A stretch of 64,000 nucleotides of DNA from the NCBI RefSeq assembly GCF_902832845.1, contig NZ_CADFDB010000001.1, positions 248,001-312,000 on the forward strand, given 5' to 3'. The translations under genes and the position numbers were made by a program. The DNA is from Burkholderia metallica. GTDB taxonomy: Bacteria > Pseudomonadota > Gammaproteobacteria > Burkholderiales > Burkholderiaceae. This document shows, piece after piece, positions 1-8,382 of the stretch. The notes under the pieces were generated by a model that made no database searches, had not been told where the DNA came from, and saw only the letters and a list, made by a program, of their open reading frames with translations. Numbering within the stretch: the first letter of the stretch is position 1; each line of letters opens with the position of its first letter.

Positions 1-256
1 GGTGACGGCGCAAAATCCATCGTCTATTCTCCGCATTCGGCCCGCACGACCCGGTCCGGCGCGCAAGCCAAGCCGGACCGGGCGATCGGGCATTCGCCGT
101 GCGTGTCGATGGCGCGCATTGTTGCATTTTCCCGGCAGGTATGTTTTTGAACACGGGAGTTGCACGGCGATTTTTTGATTGATAATCTGCGGCACGTTCG
201 AATGAACGGTTGGTGAGCCGCCGGTTATATCGATATATAAAAATGCTGAGAGAGCG

Positions 257-523
257 ATGACGATCCGAGAAAATCAACGCGTCAGGTTTGGCGTCGGCGA
301 TGTCGTGACGCTGAAGACGGGCGGCCCGCGCATGACCGTCACCTATGCCGGGCCGGTCGTATTCGACGACGGCGACTGGCTGATCTGCCAGTGGTTCGAC
401 GAGAGCGGCGAATTCCGGCAGGAAATGTTTCCTCACGACACGGTAGTGCCCGAGCCGCGTGCGATTTCCGCCGGGCGCGTCCGCATGCGGATGCAGTCGC
501 ATCGCTACCGGTCGGCCGCCTGA
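257..523 (+). CDS. YodC-like DUF2158 small protein
   Basis: This 88-residue protein resembles the DUF2158/YodC family of small beta-barrel-like proteins of unknown function. The core (residues about 10-60) has the family pattern: a GDVV.LK.GGP.MTV segment followed by a W..CQWF strand. The C-terminal 25 residues are basic and arginine-rich, which could be a simple extension. The ATG at 257 follows a purine-rich GAGAGAG stretch that can serve as ribosome binding site. The 250 bases upstream are comparatively AT-rich and probably hold its promoter. It stands alone, about 100 bases before the P450 gene. No function is established for the family. Confidence 0.8.
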   Translation: MTIRENQRVRFGVGDVVTLKTGGPRMTVTYAGPVVFDDGDWLICQWFDESGEFRQEMFPHDTVVPEPRAISAGRVRMRMQSHRYRSAA

Positions 524-624
524 CGACACCTTGCCGCCGCGATGCGGCCGCACGCGGCGCCTGCGCCGCGACATTTCACGTCAGCCCGAAACATGCGGCG
601 GCGCGCCGCGCCGATACTGTCTGC

Positions 625-1803
625 ATGAACCCGACCGATCCCATCGCAGCGGTCACGCACCGCGATCCCTATCCCTACTATGCGGCGCTCGTCGACGGGC
701 CGCCGCTCGCGTTCGACGCCACGCTCGGCCTGTGGGTCGCGAGCCGCGCGGCTGCCGTGACGGCCGTGCTCGGCCATCCGGCCTGCCGCGTGCGCCCGCT
801 GGACGCGCCCGTGCCGCCCGCGTTGCGCGGCACGACGGCCGGCGCGCTGTTCGGCGAACTCGTGCGCATGAACGACGGCGCGATGCGGCACGACGTGCCG
901 AAGCAGGCGCTGCGCGCGGCGTTCGCGCCGATCGATGCCACCGCGTTGCGCGATCGCGCGGCGCAGCTTGCCGCGCGGTGCTTGCCGGCGCCGGGCGACG
1001 CCGACGCGCTGAACGCGTGGTGCATGACGATGCCCGTCTGCGCGGTGGCCGATCTGCTCGGCTTCGACGACACGCAGCTCGACGATATCGCGCTGCTGGT
1101 CGTCGATTTCGTCGCCGCGCTGTCGCCGTTGTCGGATGCGGCGGCGCTGGCCCGCGCGAGCGACGCCGCGCGGCAGTTGCTCGACCGCATGACGGCGCGC
1201 GTCGCGCAGACGCATGCGCACGACGGCACGCTCGTCGCCGCGATACAGCAGGCGGCCCGCGCGTCGGGCTGGCAGGCGGGCGAAGCGCGGGTCGCGAATC
1301 TCGTCGGGCTGCTGTCGCAGACTTGCGAGGCGACCGCCGCATGGCTCGGCAATGCGCTGGTGGCGTGGAACGGGGAGGCGGGCGGGGAGGCGGCAACGCG
1401 CACCGTGCGCGACGATGCCGCGCTCGACGCATTCGTTGCCGAAATCGGGCGCCTCGATTCACCGGTACAGAACACGCGCCGCTTCGTCGCGTCGCGCACG
1501 ACGATCGAAGGCGTGACCGTCGAAGCCGGCGACGCGATCCTCGTCGTGCTCGCCGCGGCGAACCGCGACCCTGCCGTGCATCGCGACCCGCACCGGCTGA
1601 TGCCCGGCCGTGCGGCCGGCCCGAATTTCGGCTTCGGCACGGGGCCGCATGCGTGCCCGGGCGAGCGGATCGCGCGGGCGGTGACGGCGGGGGCGTTCGG
1701 GGCGTGGCTGCGTGCGGGCGGCGAGACGCCGCGCGACGGGCTGGTGTGGCATTACCGTGCGTCGACCAACGTCAGGATGCCGAAGTTCGACGCAGCAGGG
1801 TGA
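625..1803 (+). CDS. cytochrome P450
   Basis: A 392-residue soluble bacterial P450, a normal length for the family. The haem-binding loop FGFGTGPHACPGE is present, with Cys344 as predicted axial ligand. The K-helix ExxR appears as EIGR, and an I-helix-like stretch precedes it. The frame is open from 391, but the upstream extension overlaps the DUF2158 gene and is not P450-like. The ATG at 625 (MNPTDPIAAVTHRDPYPYYAAL) gives the usual N-terminal D.DPYPYY-like start, so it is preferred. No ferredoxin, ferredoxin reductase or biosynthetic partner is adjacent, so redox partners and substrate cannot be named. Confidence 0.9.
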   Translation: MNPTDPIAAVTHRDPYPYYAALVDGPPLAFDATLGLWVASRAAAVTAVLGHPACRVRPLDAPVPPALRGTTAGALFGELVRMNDGAMRHDVPKQALRAAFAPIDATALRDRAAQLAARCLPAPGDADALNAWCMTMPVCAVADLLGFDDTQLDDIALLVVDFVAALSPLSDAAALARASDAARQLLDRMTARVAQTHAHDGTLVAAIQQAARASGWQAGEARVANLVGLLSQTCEATAAWLGNALVAWNGEAGGEAATRTVRDDAALDAFVAEIGRLDSPVQNTRRFVASRTTIEGVTVEAGDAILVVLAAANRDPAVHRDPHRLMPGRAAGPNFGFGTGPHACPGERIARAVTAGAFGAWLRAGGETPRDGLVWHYRASTNVRMPKFDAAG

Positions 1804-1818
1804 GCGGGAAGGAGGGAC

Positions 1819-2145
1819 TTATCGGCAGCCTTGCTTCTCCGCCCATTGCTCCTGGGCGGCTACGCGGCGCTGCACGCGTTCGACGAGACCGGTGGAAAAG
1901 GTCCGCATGCTGATGCCGCGGCGCTTGGCGAGGATCGTCTGCGCGACGTCGGTGCGCGGATTCGGCTGGCAGGCCCAGTACAGGGTCATCAGCCAGCCGA
2001 TGCCGGTCCACCCGAACAGCGCGTTGAACATCGCGACCGTCAGCTTGTCGTGCCGGCCGCGCCGGTCGGCAATGACTGCCGGCAGAAAATAGATCGCGAT
2101 CGCGGCTACCGAACCGGCTACTTGAATCAGGACTGCGTTCTGCAT
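1819..2145 (-). CDS. small two-helix membrane protein, superinfection-immunity-like
   Basis: A 108-residue inner-membrane protein with two hydrophobic segments (about residues 5-25 and 38-60), joined by a basic cytoplasmic loop (DRRGRHDK). The NALFGWTGIGWLMTLYWAC segment resembles the Imm_superinfect/TM2-like family named after the phage T4 immunity protein. The C-terminus is soluble and charged. The ATG at 2145 is chosen because GGAG lies 6 bases upstream; the longer frame reading back to 2784 crosses the rhodanese gene. It is convergent with the P450 gene, leaving a 15-base gap. No phage genes are nearby, so the family name should not be taken as a function. Confidence 0.75.
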   Translation of the reverse strand: MQNAVLIQVAGSVAAIAIYFLPAVIADRRGRHDKLTVAMFNALFGWTGIGWLMTLYWACQPNPRTDVAQTILAKRRGISMRTFSTGLVERVQRRVAAQEQWAEKQGCR

Positions 2146-2246
2146 GTTGCTGCTCCATCCGAACTGCAATGGGACTGATTGTCGCGCTTTTTTCGGTAGC
2201 GTGCAGGCCGCGCGTCGGCAATTGATTGTTGCGCTTTTAATGATGA

Positions 2247-2666
2247 TCAGCCGGCTTCGGCCGCCGCGGGCTGAACTTCGTTGCTCAGCGCGAAACCTTC
2301 GTCGAGCCAGCCCGTCACGCCGCCGATCATCAGCTTGACCGGCCGGCCGAGGCGCGCGAGCTGGATCGCCGCGCGCGCGGCGCCGTTGCAGTGCGGGCCC
2401 GCGCAGTAGACGACGAACAGCGTGCCGGCCGGATAGCCGGCGAGCTTGCTCTCGATGATCTTGCGGCGCGGCAGGTTGCGCGCGCCTGGCACGTGGCCGG
2501 CCGCGAACTGGTCGGGGCCGCGCACGTCGAGCAGCACGAAATCGGGCGCACCCGACGCGAGCGCGTCGTGCACGTCCCAGCAATCGGTCTCGTAGCGCAG
2601 CGACGCCTCGAAGTGGGCGAGGGCGGCGGGGCTGTCGGCGGCGGGTACGTCGGTGACGAAGGACAT
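2247..2666 (-). CDS. rhodanese-domain protein
   Basis: A single-domain rhodanese-like protein of 139 residues. The N-terminal CH2A-like motif is LLDVRGPDQFAAGHVPGARN. The active-site loop is YCAGPHCNGA, with the predicted catalytic Cys near residue 89. The family transfers sulfane sulfur or handles related thiol chemistry in the cytoplasm; the substrate is unknown. It is divergent from the FtrA-like regulator at 2777, with 110 bases between starts. This pairing suggests that the regulator controls it, but that is an inference. Confidence 0.88.
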   Translation of the reverse strand: MSFVTDVPAADSPAALAHFEASLRYETDCWDVHDALASGAPDFVLLDVRGPDQFAAGHVPGARNLPRRKIIESKLAGYPAGTLFVVYCAGPHCNGAARAAIQLARLGRPVKLMIGGVTGWLDEGFALSNEVQPAAAEAG

Positions 2667-2776
2667 CGCAGGTTCTCCTGAAGATTGCGCGGATCGCGGT
2701 GGAATGAGGGGTAGTATCGCGGTTCCGCGCGTTTCGCGGCAGTGGCGCGATCGACAAGTTCCGGTAACATCGCGCC

Positions 2777-3739
2777 ATGCACAATCATCTCGTCGTCGCG
2801 CTCGCCTACGATCGCCTCTGCACGTTCGAATTCGGCTGCGTGGTCGAACTGTTCGCGCTCGAACGCCCCGAACTCGGGGTCGACTGGTATCGCTTCGCGG
2901 TCTGCGCGAGCGAGCCGGGGCCCGTGCGCGCGGCGGGCGGCATCACGGTCGCGGCGCCTTACCGGCTCGCGACGCTCGATCGCGCCGATACCATCGTGAT
3001 TCCCGGCTGGCGCGATCCGGACGAACTGCCGCCGGAACCGCTGCTGAAGAAGCTGCGGGCCGCGCATCGTCGCGGCGCGCGGCTCTGCTCGATCTGCTCG
3101 GGCGTGTTCGTGCTGGCGGCGGCAGGCGTGCTCGACGGCCTCACGGTGACGACCCACTGGCGCTATGCGGAGAAGCTGCAGGCGCGCTATCCGGCGCTGC
3201 GCGTGAATCCCGATGCGCTCTACGTCGACGAAGGGCAGATCGTCACGTCGGCGGGATCGGCGGCGGGGCTCGACATGCTGCTGCATCTCGTGCGCCGCGA
3301 TCACGGCGGCGCGATCGCGAACCGGGTCGCGCAGCGCCTCGTGCTGCCGCCGCATCGCGACGGCGGCCAGGCGCAGTTCGTGCCGCGCCCGGTCGCGCCG
3401 GGCGGCACCGACCGGCTCGCGAAGCTGATCGACTGGATGCGCGCGCACGCGGCCGAGCCGCACACGCTCGCATCGCTCGCCGCGCAGGCCGCGATGAGCA
3501 CGCGCACGCTGCAGCGTCAGTTCGCGGACGCGACGGGGATGTCGCCGCTCGCGTGGCTGATCCGCGAACGCGTGAACGTCGCGAAGGACATGCTCGAAGC
3601 GCATCCCGCGTTGCCGCTCGCGCAGGTCGCCGCGCGCGCGGGGTTCGGTTCCGAGGAATCGTTGCGCCGGCATTTCCGGCGCGTCGCGGCGACGAGCCCG
3701 GCCGCGTACCGGCGCGGGATGGATCGTGGCGCGCGATAG
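2777..3739 (+). CDS. ftrA: FtrA-type GlxA/AraC transcriptional regulator
   Basis: A 320-residue regulator. Residues about 5-190 form a DJ-1/PfpI-like class I glutamine amidotransferase fold, with a nucleophile-elbow-like CSICSGVFVLAAAG. Residues about 220-315 form an AraC-family double helix-turn-helix (TLASLAAQAAMSTRTLQRQF, then AQVAARAGFGSEESLRRHF). This architecture is that of the GlxA/FtrA group of activators. In this group the amidotransferase-like domain is thought to sense a ligand rather than catalyse. The ATG at 2777 is the first Met of the domain. The divergently transcribed rhodanese is the likely target. Confidence 0.85.
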   Translation: MHNHLVVALAYDRLCTFEFGCVVELFALERPELGVDWYRFAVCASEPGPVRAAGGITVAAPYRLATLDRADTIVIPGWRDPDELPPEPLLKKLRAAHRRGARLCSICSGVFVLAAAGVLDGLTVTTHWRYAEKLQARYPALRVNPDALYVDEGQIVTSAGSAAGLDMLLHLVRRDHGGAIANRVAQRLVLPPHRDGGQAQFVPRPVAPGGTDRLAKLIDWMRAHAAEPHTLASLAAQAAMSTRTLQRQFADATGMSPLAWLIRERVNVAKDMLEAHPALPLAQVAARAGFGSEESLRRHFRRVAATSPAAYRRGMDRGAR

Positions 3740-3821
3740 CGGGCGCCGCATCGGATCCCGTCGCGCGACGCTACGCGGATGCGGCGCGGCAAGCGAAACG
3801 CGGCCTGCCGCGTAGTCCGGC

Positions 3822-3839
3822 CGGCCGCCGCGGCGGCCG
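3822..3839. other. 18-bp perfect GC palindrome
   Basis: CGGCCGCCG followed directly by its own complement forms a perfect 18-bp palindrome. It lies in the 115-base gap between the convergent ftrA and adiA genes. There is no T-run on either side, so it is not a classical intrinsic terminator. It may still act as a bidirectional 3'-end structure. Confidence 0.4.
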
Positions 3840-3854
3840 ATCGACCGGGCAGGC

Positions 3855-6194
3855 TCAGCGCGTGCGGGTGTCGAGCGCCTTCTGCCTGATGCACGCGATC
3901 CGGTACACCCCGTCCTCGACTTCGACGCCATGCGTATCGTGCGTGAAGCCGGGGAAGCGCAGGTCGAATTGCTCGAGCGCCTTCAGGTAGCCGAGCAGCG
4001 GGCCGTCGGCCGGCCCCGCGTTCTCGCCCGGCATCAGCAGCGGAATGCCCGGCGGATAGGGCACGACGCCCGTCGCGACGGTGCGGCCCGCCATCTCCGA
4101 CAGCTCCAGCATCTCGATGTCGTTGTGCACCAGGTGCTCGAACGCCTCGGCCGGGCTGTAGTCGGGCTTCGGCAGCGTCGAGAAGCCGCGCGACATCATC
4201 TCGGTCGTCTTCAGGTCGCTCATCGCGCTGAACATCAGGTCGCACAGGTCGCGCAGGCCGAGCTTGCCGTAGCGCGCCGGATAGCGCGCGACGAGTTCGG
4301 GCAGCGCCTGTTCGAGCGGCGCATTCGCGTCGTAGTCGCGCTTGAAGTCGAGCAGCGTGTTGACGAGCGTGCCCCACTTGCCCTTCGTCACGCCGAGCGA
4401 GAACAGGAACAGGATCGTGAAGTCGGTCGTCTTCTCGACGACGATTCCGTGCCGGTCGAGATACGCGGTGACGACCGACGCCGGAATGCCGACCGGCATC
4501 AGCCCGCCGTGCGGTGCGACGCCCGGCGTGACGATCGACACCTTGATCGGGTCGAGCATGCAGTAGTCGTCCTCGATGTCGCCGAAGCCGTGCCACGTGT
4601 CGCCCGGATGCAGCACCCAGCACGACGGGTCGGTGGCGAGCAGCGTTTCGTCCGCTTCGTGGAAGCGCACGCGGCGGCCGGTCTTGCGATCGACGACGCT
4701 GTCGGGCTGCCAGCCGTCGAAGAACCAGTCGTCGTTCTCCGCGCATTCCGTGTGCAGGCGCGCCAGCATCTGGCGGAACGCGACGGCCTCGCGGATCGCA
4801 TCGGTCGTCAGCGCCTCGCCGCCGGGGCCGTCCATCATCGCGGCGCTCACGTCGTTCGACGCGATGATCGCGTAGTTCGGCGACGTCGACGCATGCATCA
4901 TGTACGCCTCGTTGAAGCGCGCGTGCTCGATCGGGTTGCGGCCGTCGCGAACGTGGATGAACGATGCCTGCGACAGCGCGGCGAGCAGCTTGTGCGTCGA
5001 CTGCGTCGCGAACACGGTCGGCTTGCTCGCGTCGTGTTGCGACGGATCGCCGTGCATTGCGTGACGGTCGCGGTAGATCGGATTGAAGCGCGCGTAGCCG
5101 TACCACGCCTCGTCGAAATGCAGGCGGTCGACGCTCTGGCCGAGCAGCGCCTCGACGCGCGCGACGTTGTAGCAGAGGCCGTCGTACGTCGAGTTCGTGA
5201 TCAGCGCATGCACGGGCGTCGGGTCGATGCCGGCGCGACCGCGCACGAGCGGGTTCGCGTCGATCGCGAGGCGCACGGCGGCGGCCGTGAGCCGCTCCGG
5301 CATGATCGGCCCGATGATCCCGTAGTGGTTGCGCGACGGCACCAGGTAGGTCGGAATCGCGCCGGACATCGTCATCGCGTGCTCGGCCGACTTGTGGCAG
5401 TTTCGGTCGCACAGCGCGACCTGGTTGCGCGTGACGCTCGCCATCAGGATCACGCGGTTCGACATCGACGAGCCGTTCGTCACGTGATACGTGCGATGCG
5501 CGCCGAACACGCGCGCCGCGTAGCGTTCGCTTTCGCCGATCGGGCCCGAGTGGTCGAGCAGCGAGCCGAGCTCGCCGACCGAGATCGACAGGTCCGAGCG
5601 GAACAGCGCTTCGCCGAAGAATTCGAAGTACGCGCGGCCGACCGGCGATTTCAGGAACGCGGTGCCGCCCGTGTGGCCCGGCGTGTGCCACGAGTATTCG
5701 TACACACGCGAGAACTGCGCGAGCGCGCGGAACATCGGCGGCAGCACGGTTTCGCGGTAACGCTCGATCGCGGCGACGATTCGGCCGCCGATGAACGCGG
5801 TGGTGTCCTCCAGCAGCCAGATGAAGTCGTCGGCCTTGCGCATCGCGTCGACCGGAATCGCGGACGCGCTCGCGCGGCTCGCGAGCAGGAACACCGGCAC
5901 GGTCGCGTTGCGCGCGCGCATCGCGTCGAGCACGGCCTGCGCGGGCGCATGGGCGACGTCGCCGCCGAGTTCCCAGTTGAGCAGCAGGCACTGGATCGCC
6001 GGATCGGCGGCGACCACGGCGCAGGCATCGTCGGCGGACGTCGCGATCACGACGTCGACGAGCCGCGCGCGCAGCTCTTCGGCCAGCGCCGTCGCGGCGC
6101 GCCCGGTGGCCGTGCGTTCGTCGATGTCGTGCTGCACCAGCAATGCCTTCATGCCGAGGCGGCGGAAGGCCGGTTGGGTCAAGGATGCGGTCAT
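3855..6194 (-). CDS. adiA: biodegradative arginine decarboxylase (Orn/Lys/Arg decarboxylase family)
   Basis: A 779-residue PLP-dependent, acid-inducible-type decarboxylase with an N-terminal wing domain (about 1-140), a PLP-binding core and a C-terminal domain. The cofactor lysine is Lys402 in STHKLLAALSQASFIHVRDG. Around it the sequence reads closer to AdiA (HARFNEAYMMHASTSPNYAI, then SNDVSAAMMDG) than to lysine or ornithine decarboxylases. The reaction would be arginine to agmatine plus CO2, consuming a cytoplasmic proton. It starts three bases after the stop of the antiporter gene, so the two are co-transcribed. The antiporter's strong AdiC likeness supports arginine as substrate, but lysine cannot be excluded from sequence alone. 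Confidence 0.83.
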   Translation of the reverse strand: MTASLTQPAFRRLGMKALLVQHDIDERTATGRAATALAEELRARLVDVVIATSADDACAVVAADPAIQCLLLNWELGGDVAHAPAQAVLDAMRARNATVPVFLLASRASASAIPVDAMRKADDFIWLLEDTTAFIGGRIVAAIERYRETVLPPMFRALAQFSRVYEYSWHTPGHTGGTAFLKSPVGRAYFEFFGEALFRSDLSISVGELGSLLDHSGPIGESERYAARVFGAHRTYHVTNGSSMSNRVILMASVTRNQVALCDRNCHKSAEHAMTMSGAIPTYLVPSRNHYGIIGPIMPERLTAAAVRLAIDANPLVRGRAGIDPTPVHALITNSTYDGLCYNVARVEALLGQSVDRLHFDEAWYGYARFNPIYRDRHAMHGDPSQHDASKPTVFATQSTHKLLAALSQASFIHVRDGRNPIEHARFNEAYMMHASTSPNYAIIASNDVSAAMMDGPGGEALTTDAIREAVAFRQMLARLHTECAENDDWFFDGWQPDSVVDRKTGRRVRFHEADETLLATDPSCWVLHPGDTWHGFGDIEDDYCMLDPIKVSIVTPGVAPHGGLMPVGIPASVVTAYLDRHGIVVEKTTDFTILFLFSLGVTKGKWGTLVNTLLDFKRDYDANAPLEQALPELVARYPARYGKLGLRDLCDLMFSAMSDLKTTEMMSRGFSTLPKPDYSPAEAFEHLVHNDIEMLELSEMAGRTVATGVVPYPPGIPLLMPGENAGPADGPLLGYLKALEQFDLRFPGFTHDTHGVEVEDGVYRIACIRQKALDTRTR

Positions 6195-6197
6195 GTG

Positions 6198-7730
6198 TCA
6201 TTCCCCCGTCGGTTGGGTTGCCTGGACGCTCGCGGCAACGGCCGGCGAGCGAGCATGAAGGACGTCGGCCCGGTGTCGGCCCACGGAGATCCAGAAGGTG
6301 GCGGCGAGCGCGGCGATGGTCACGCCGAGCGCGAGATAGCGCACCCAGCGCGGCGAACGGCCGCCCGGATGCACGTGGGTTTCCTCGATCTCGCGCTGGC
6401 GGTTGATCGACAGCTCGTAGAAGACGATCGTCGCGACGACGAAGATCAGCGACCAGCGCGTCTGCTGGCCGTCGGAGCCGACCATCGCCCACAGCGCGTA
6501 GACGGCGCCGATCAGGCCGACGATCGTGTAGAACGTGAACTGGTGCGACGGCATCTTGCCGTAGCCGAGCACCTTGATCGCGATGCACGAGTAGATGTAC
6601 GGCAGCAACGTCATGATCACGGCGATCGACGCGATCTTGCCGAACTGCTCGCTCGCGCTCGGCGACATCGTCGCGAGCACCTGCACCGACATGATCAGCG
6701 CGACGATCGCGAGGCCGGCCGACGGCACGTTCTTCGAGTTCACGCGGGCGAACACGCCGGCGAACAGGCCGTCGTCGGCGGCCGCCTTCGCGGTCTGGCC
6801 GACCAGCAGCGTCCAGCCCGCGAGCGAGCCGAGGCAGCCGAGCGCCGCGCAGATCGCGACCGCGTTCGCGGCCGTATCGCCGAGTGCGAGGCGCGCGGCA
6901 TCCGCGAACGGCGCGCTCGATGCGAGCAGCGCCTTGTTCGGGATCATCCCCATGATCACGGTCGAGCTGAGCACGTAGCAGACGGCCGCGAGCACGACGC
7001 CGCCGACGGTCGCGATCGGCACGTTGCGCGACGGATTCTCGACGACGCCGGCCGACACCGACGCGCTCTCGACGCCGATGAACGCCCACAGCGTGAAGTT
7101 CAGCGTCGCGCCGATCGCGTTGAAGCTGCTCGTGCCCGACACGTTCCAGCCGGCGAAGTACACGTCCTTGCTGAACCAGAACCAGCCGAACACGGCCATC
7201 CCGAGGATCGGCACGAGCGCGAAGATCGTCGTGACCGACTGCACGCGGCCCACGACGTTCGGCCCGAGGATGTTCGCGTACGTGAACAGCCAGATCACGA
7301 AGATCTGCGCGAGCGCGAACACGAGCGGGTCTTTCAGGACCGGGAAGAAGTGCACGAGATAGCCGAGGCCCGCGACCGCGAGGCCGACGTTGCCGAGCAC
7401 GTTCGCGAGCCAGTAGATCAGGTTGGTCTGGTAGCCCATGTACGGGCCGAACGACTTGCGCGCGTATGCGTACGGGCCGCCGGCGGCCGGGTCGATCGCG
7501 GCGAGCTTCGCGAACACGAGCGCGAGCGACACGGCGCCGACGACGGTGATCAGCCAGCCGAAGATCGCGATGCCGCCGGTGGCGGCGAGGTTCGCGGGCA
7601 GCATGAAGACGCCGGAGCCCATCATGTTGCCCGCGACCATCAGCGTGGCGGGAACGACGCCGATTTTCGGCGCGGAAGCGGTGGCCGGCGTGGCGGCGGA
7701 ACGGGAGGGGGACGAGCTGGCATCGGACAT
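6198..7730 (-). CDS. adiC: arginine/agmatine antiporter, AdiC-like APC transporter
   Basis: A 510-residue APC-superfamily transporter with about 12 transmembrane helices. The N-terminal tail is about 20 residues longer than E. coli AdiC. Signature segments match the AdiC group: GNMMGSGVFMLPANLA at the TM1 unwound region, WAFIGVESASV in TM6, and SLAGWTLLVGQTAKAAADDG with the tryptophan at the gating position of AdiC. It would exchange external arginine for internal agmatine across the inner membrane, working with the decarboxylase encoded three bases downstream. Upstream lies a 650-base AT-richer region that likely carries the operon promoter. Confidence 0.85.
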   Translation of the reverse strand: MSDASSSPSRSAATPATASAPKIGVVPATLMVAGNMMGSGVFMLPANLAATGGIAIFGWLITVVGAVSLALVFAKLAAIDPAAGGPYAYARKSFGPYMGYQTNLIYWLANVLGNVGLAVAGLGYLVHFFPVLKDPLVFALAQIFVIWLFTYANILGPNVVGRVQSVTTIFALVPILGMAVFGWFWFSKDVYFAGWNVSGTSSFNAIGATLNFTLWAFIGVESASVSAGVVENPSRNVPIATVGGVVLAAVCYVLSSTVIMGMIPNKALLASSAPFADAARLALGDTAANAVAICAALGCLGSLAGWTLLVGQTAKAAADDGLFAGVFARVNSKNVPSAGLAIVALIMSVQVLATMSPSASEQFGKIASIAVIMTLLPYIYSCIAIKVLGYGKMPSHQFTFYTIVGLIGAVYALWAMVGSDGQQTRWSLIFVVATIVFYELSINRQREIEETHVHPGGRSPRWVRYLALGVTIAALAATFWISVGRHRADVLHARSPAVAASVQATQPTGE

Positions 7731-8382
7731 GCGAGGCTCCTTGAAAAGACGTGATGCGGTTGAGGTGGCGCGGCCCGGCGCCGGTCGACGATTCCGGTGC
7801 GGATCGCCGTTTTATTAAGCGGTGTCATGTTATCTCGGTAATCGGATTTTTAAATGAAAATGCAGAAGTTAAATCGTTTGAATATTGATGTGAATCATTG
7901 AGTTGAGAGAAACGATGTCTCGGTGCGACCTCGGTGGCGCGGCGCGGTTGGGCTTGTGGGGCCAGCGCTCCCGATGCCGGACGGTCGCAAAGGCCGGTCG
8001 AATGGCGCGTCGGTCGCTAATTGAGCGTTTTGTCGAATGGGTTAAATCGCGGCGTGACGTAAATAATCACTCGATCAGTGATCGATTTTGTTGATTATCG
8101 TCAACGGAATGAAAAACGTGTTGCTTGCGCAATATGCTTCGCGTTCACGTGATGGGTGCCGATTTCTGCTGACAGCAGGCCGACGCGGCCGAGCCGCTCG
8201 GCGCATTCACACGGGTTTTTCCTGACGGGCGCGAGGGCAGCCCGGGAACACGTCGGGAAAACGTCGGGAAAACGGGAAAAGGACCTGAAGGGGCCCCGAA
8301 AGCGGCCACGGAAAGCGCCCCCGGGGCCCGGCCCATCGGCGTATCATCCGGATTTTCGTCAGCCCGATCCAGGCACCCCACC
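7731..8382. promoter_or_regulatory. divergent intergenic region between adiC and the M20 peptidase gene
   Basis: About 650 bases without a convincing gene; a short open frame at 7903-8094 has no RBS and no recognisable domain. The part near adiC (about 7810-7900) and the middle (about 8040-8130) are clearly AT-richer than the flanking genes. They should hold the adiC promoter and perhaps a second one. An inverted repeat ATCACT-N5-AGTGAT lies at 8066-8082, and GTTGA-N6-TCAAC follows at about 8090-8105. Near 8250-8280 a short GGGAAAA motif is repeated three times. None of these could be assigned to a known regulator. Confidence 0.5.

Noticed and set aside
391-624. Upstream in-frame extension of the P450 gene
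   Set aside because: It overlaps the DUF2158 gene in another frame, has low-complexity Arg/Ala sequence, and the P450 N-terminus begins at 625.
3822-3839. GC palindrome as intrinsic terminator
   Set aside because: No T-run on either strand; kept only as a palindrome.
7903-8094. 63-residue frame in the adiC/M20 gap
   Set aside because: No domain, no RBS, and it lies in an AT-richer promoter-like region.
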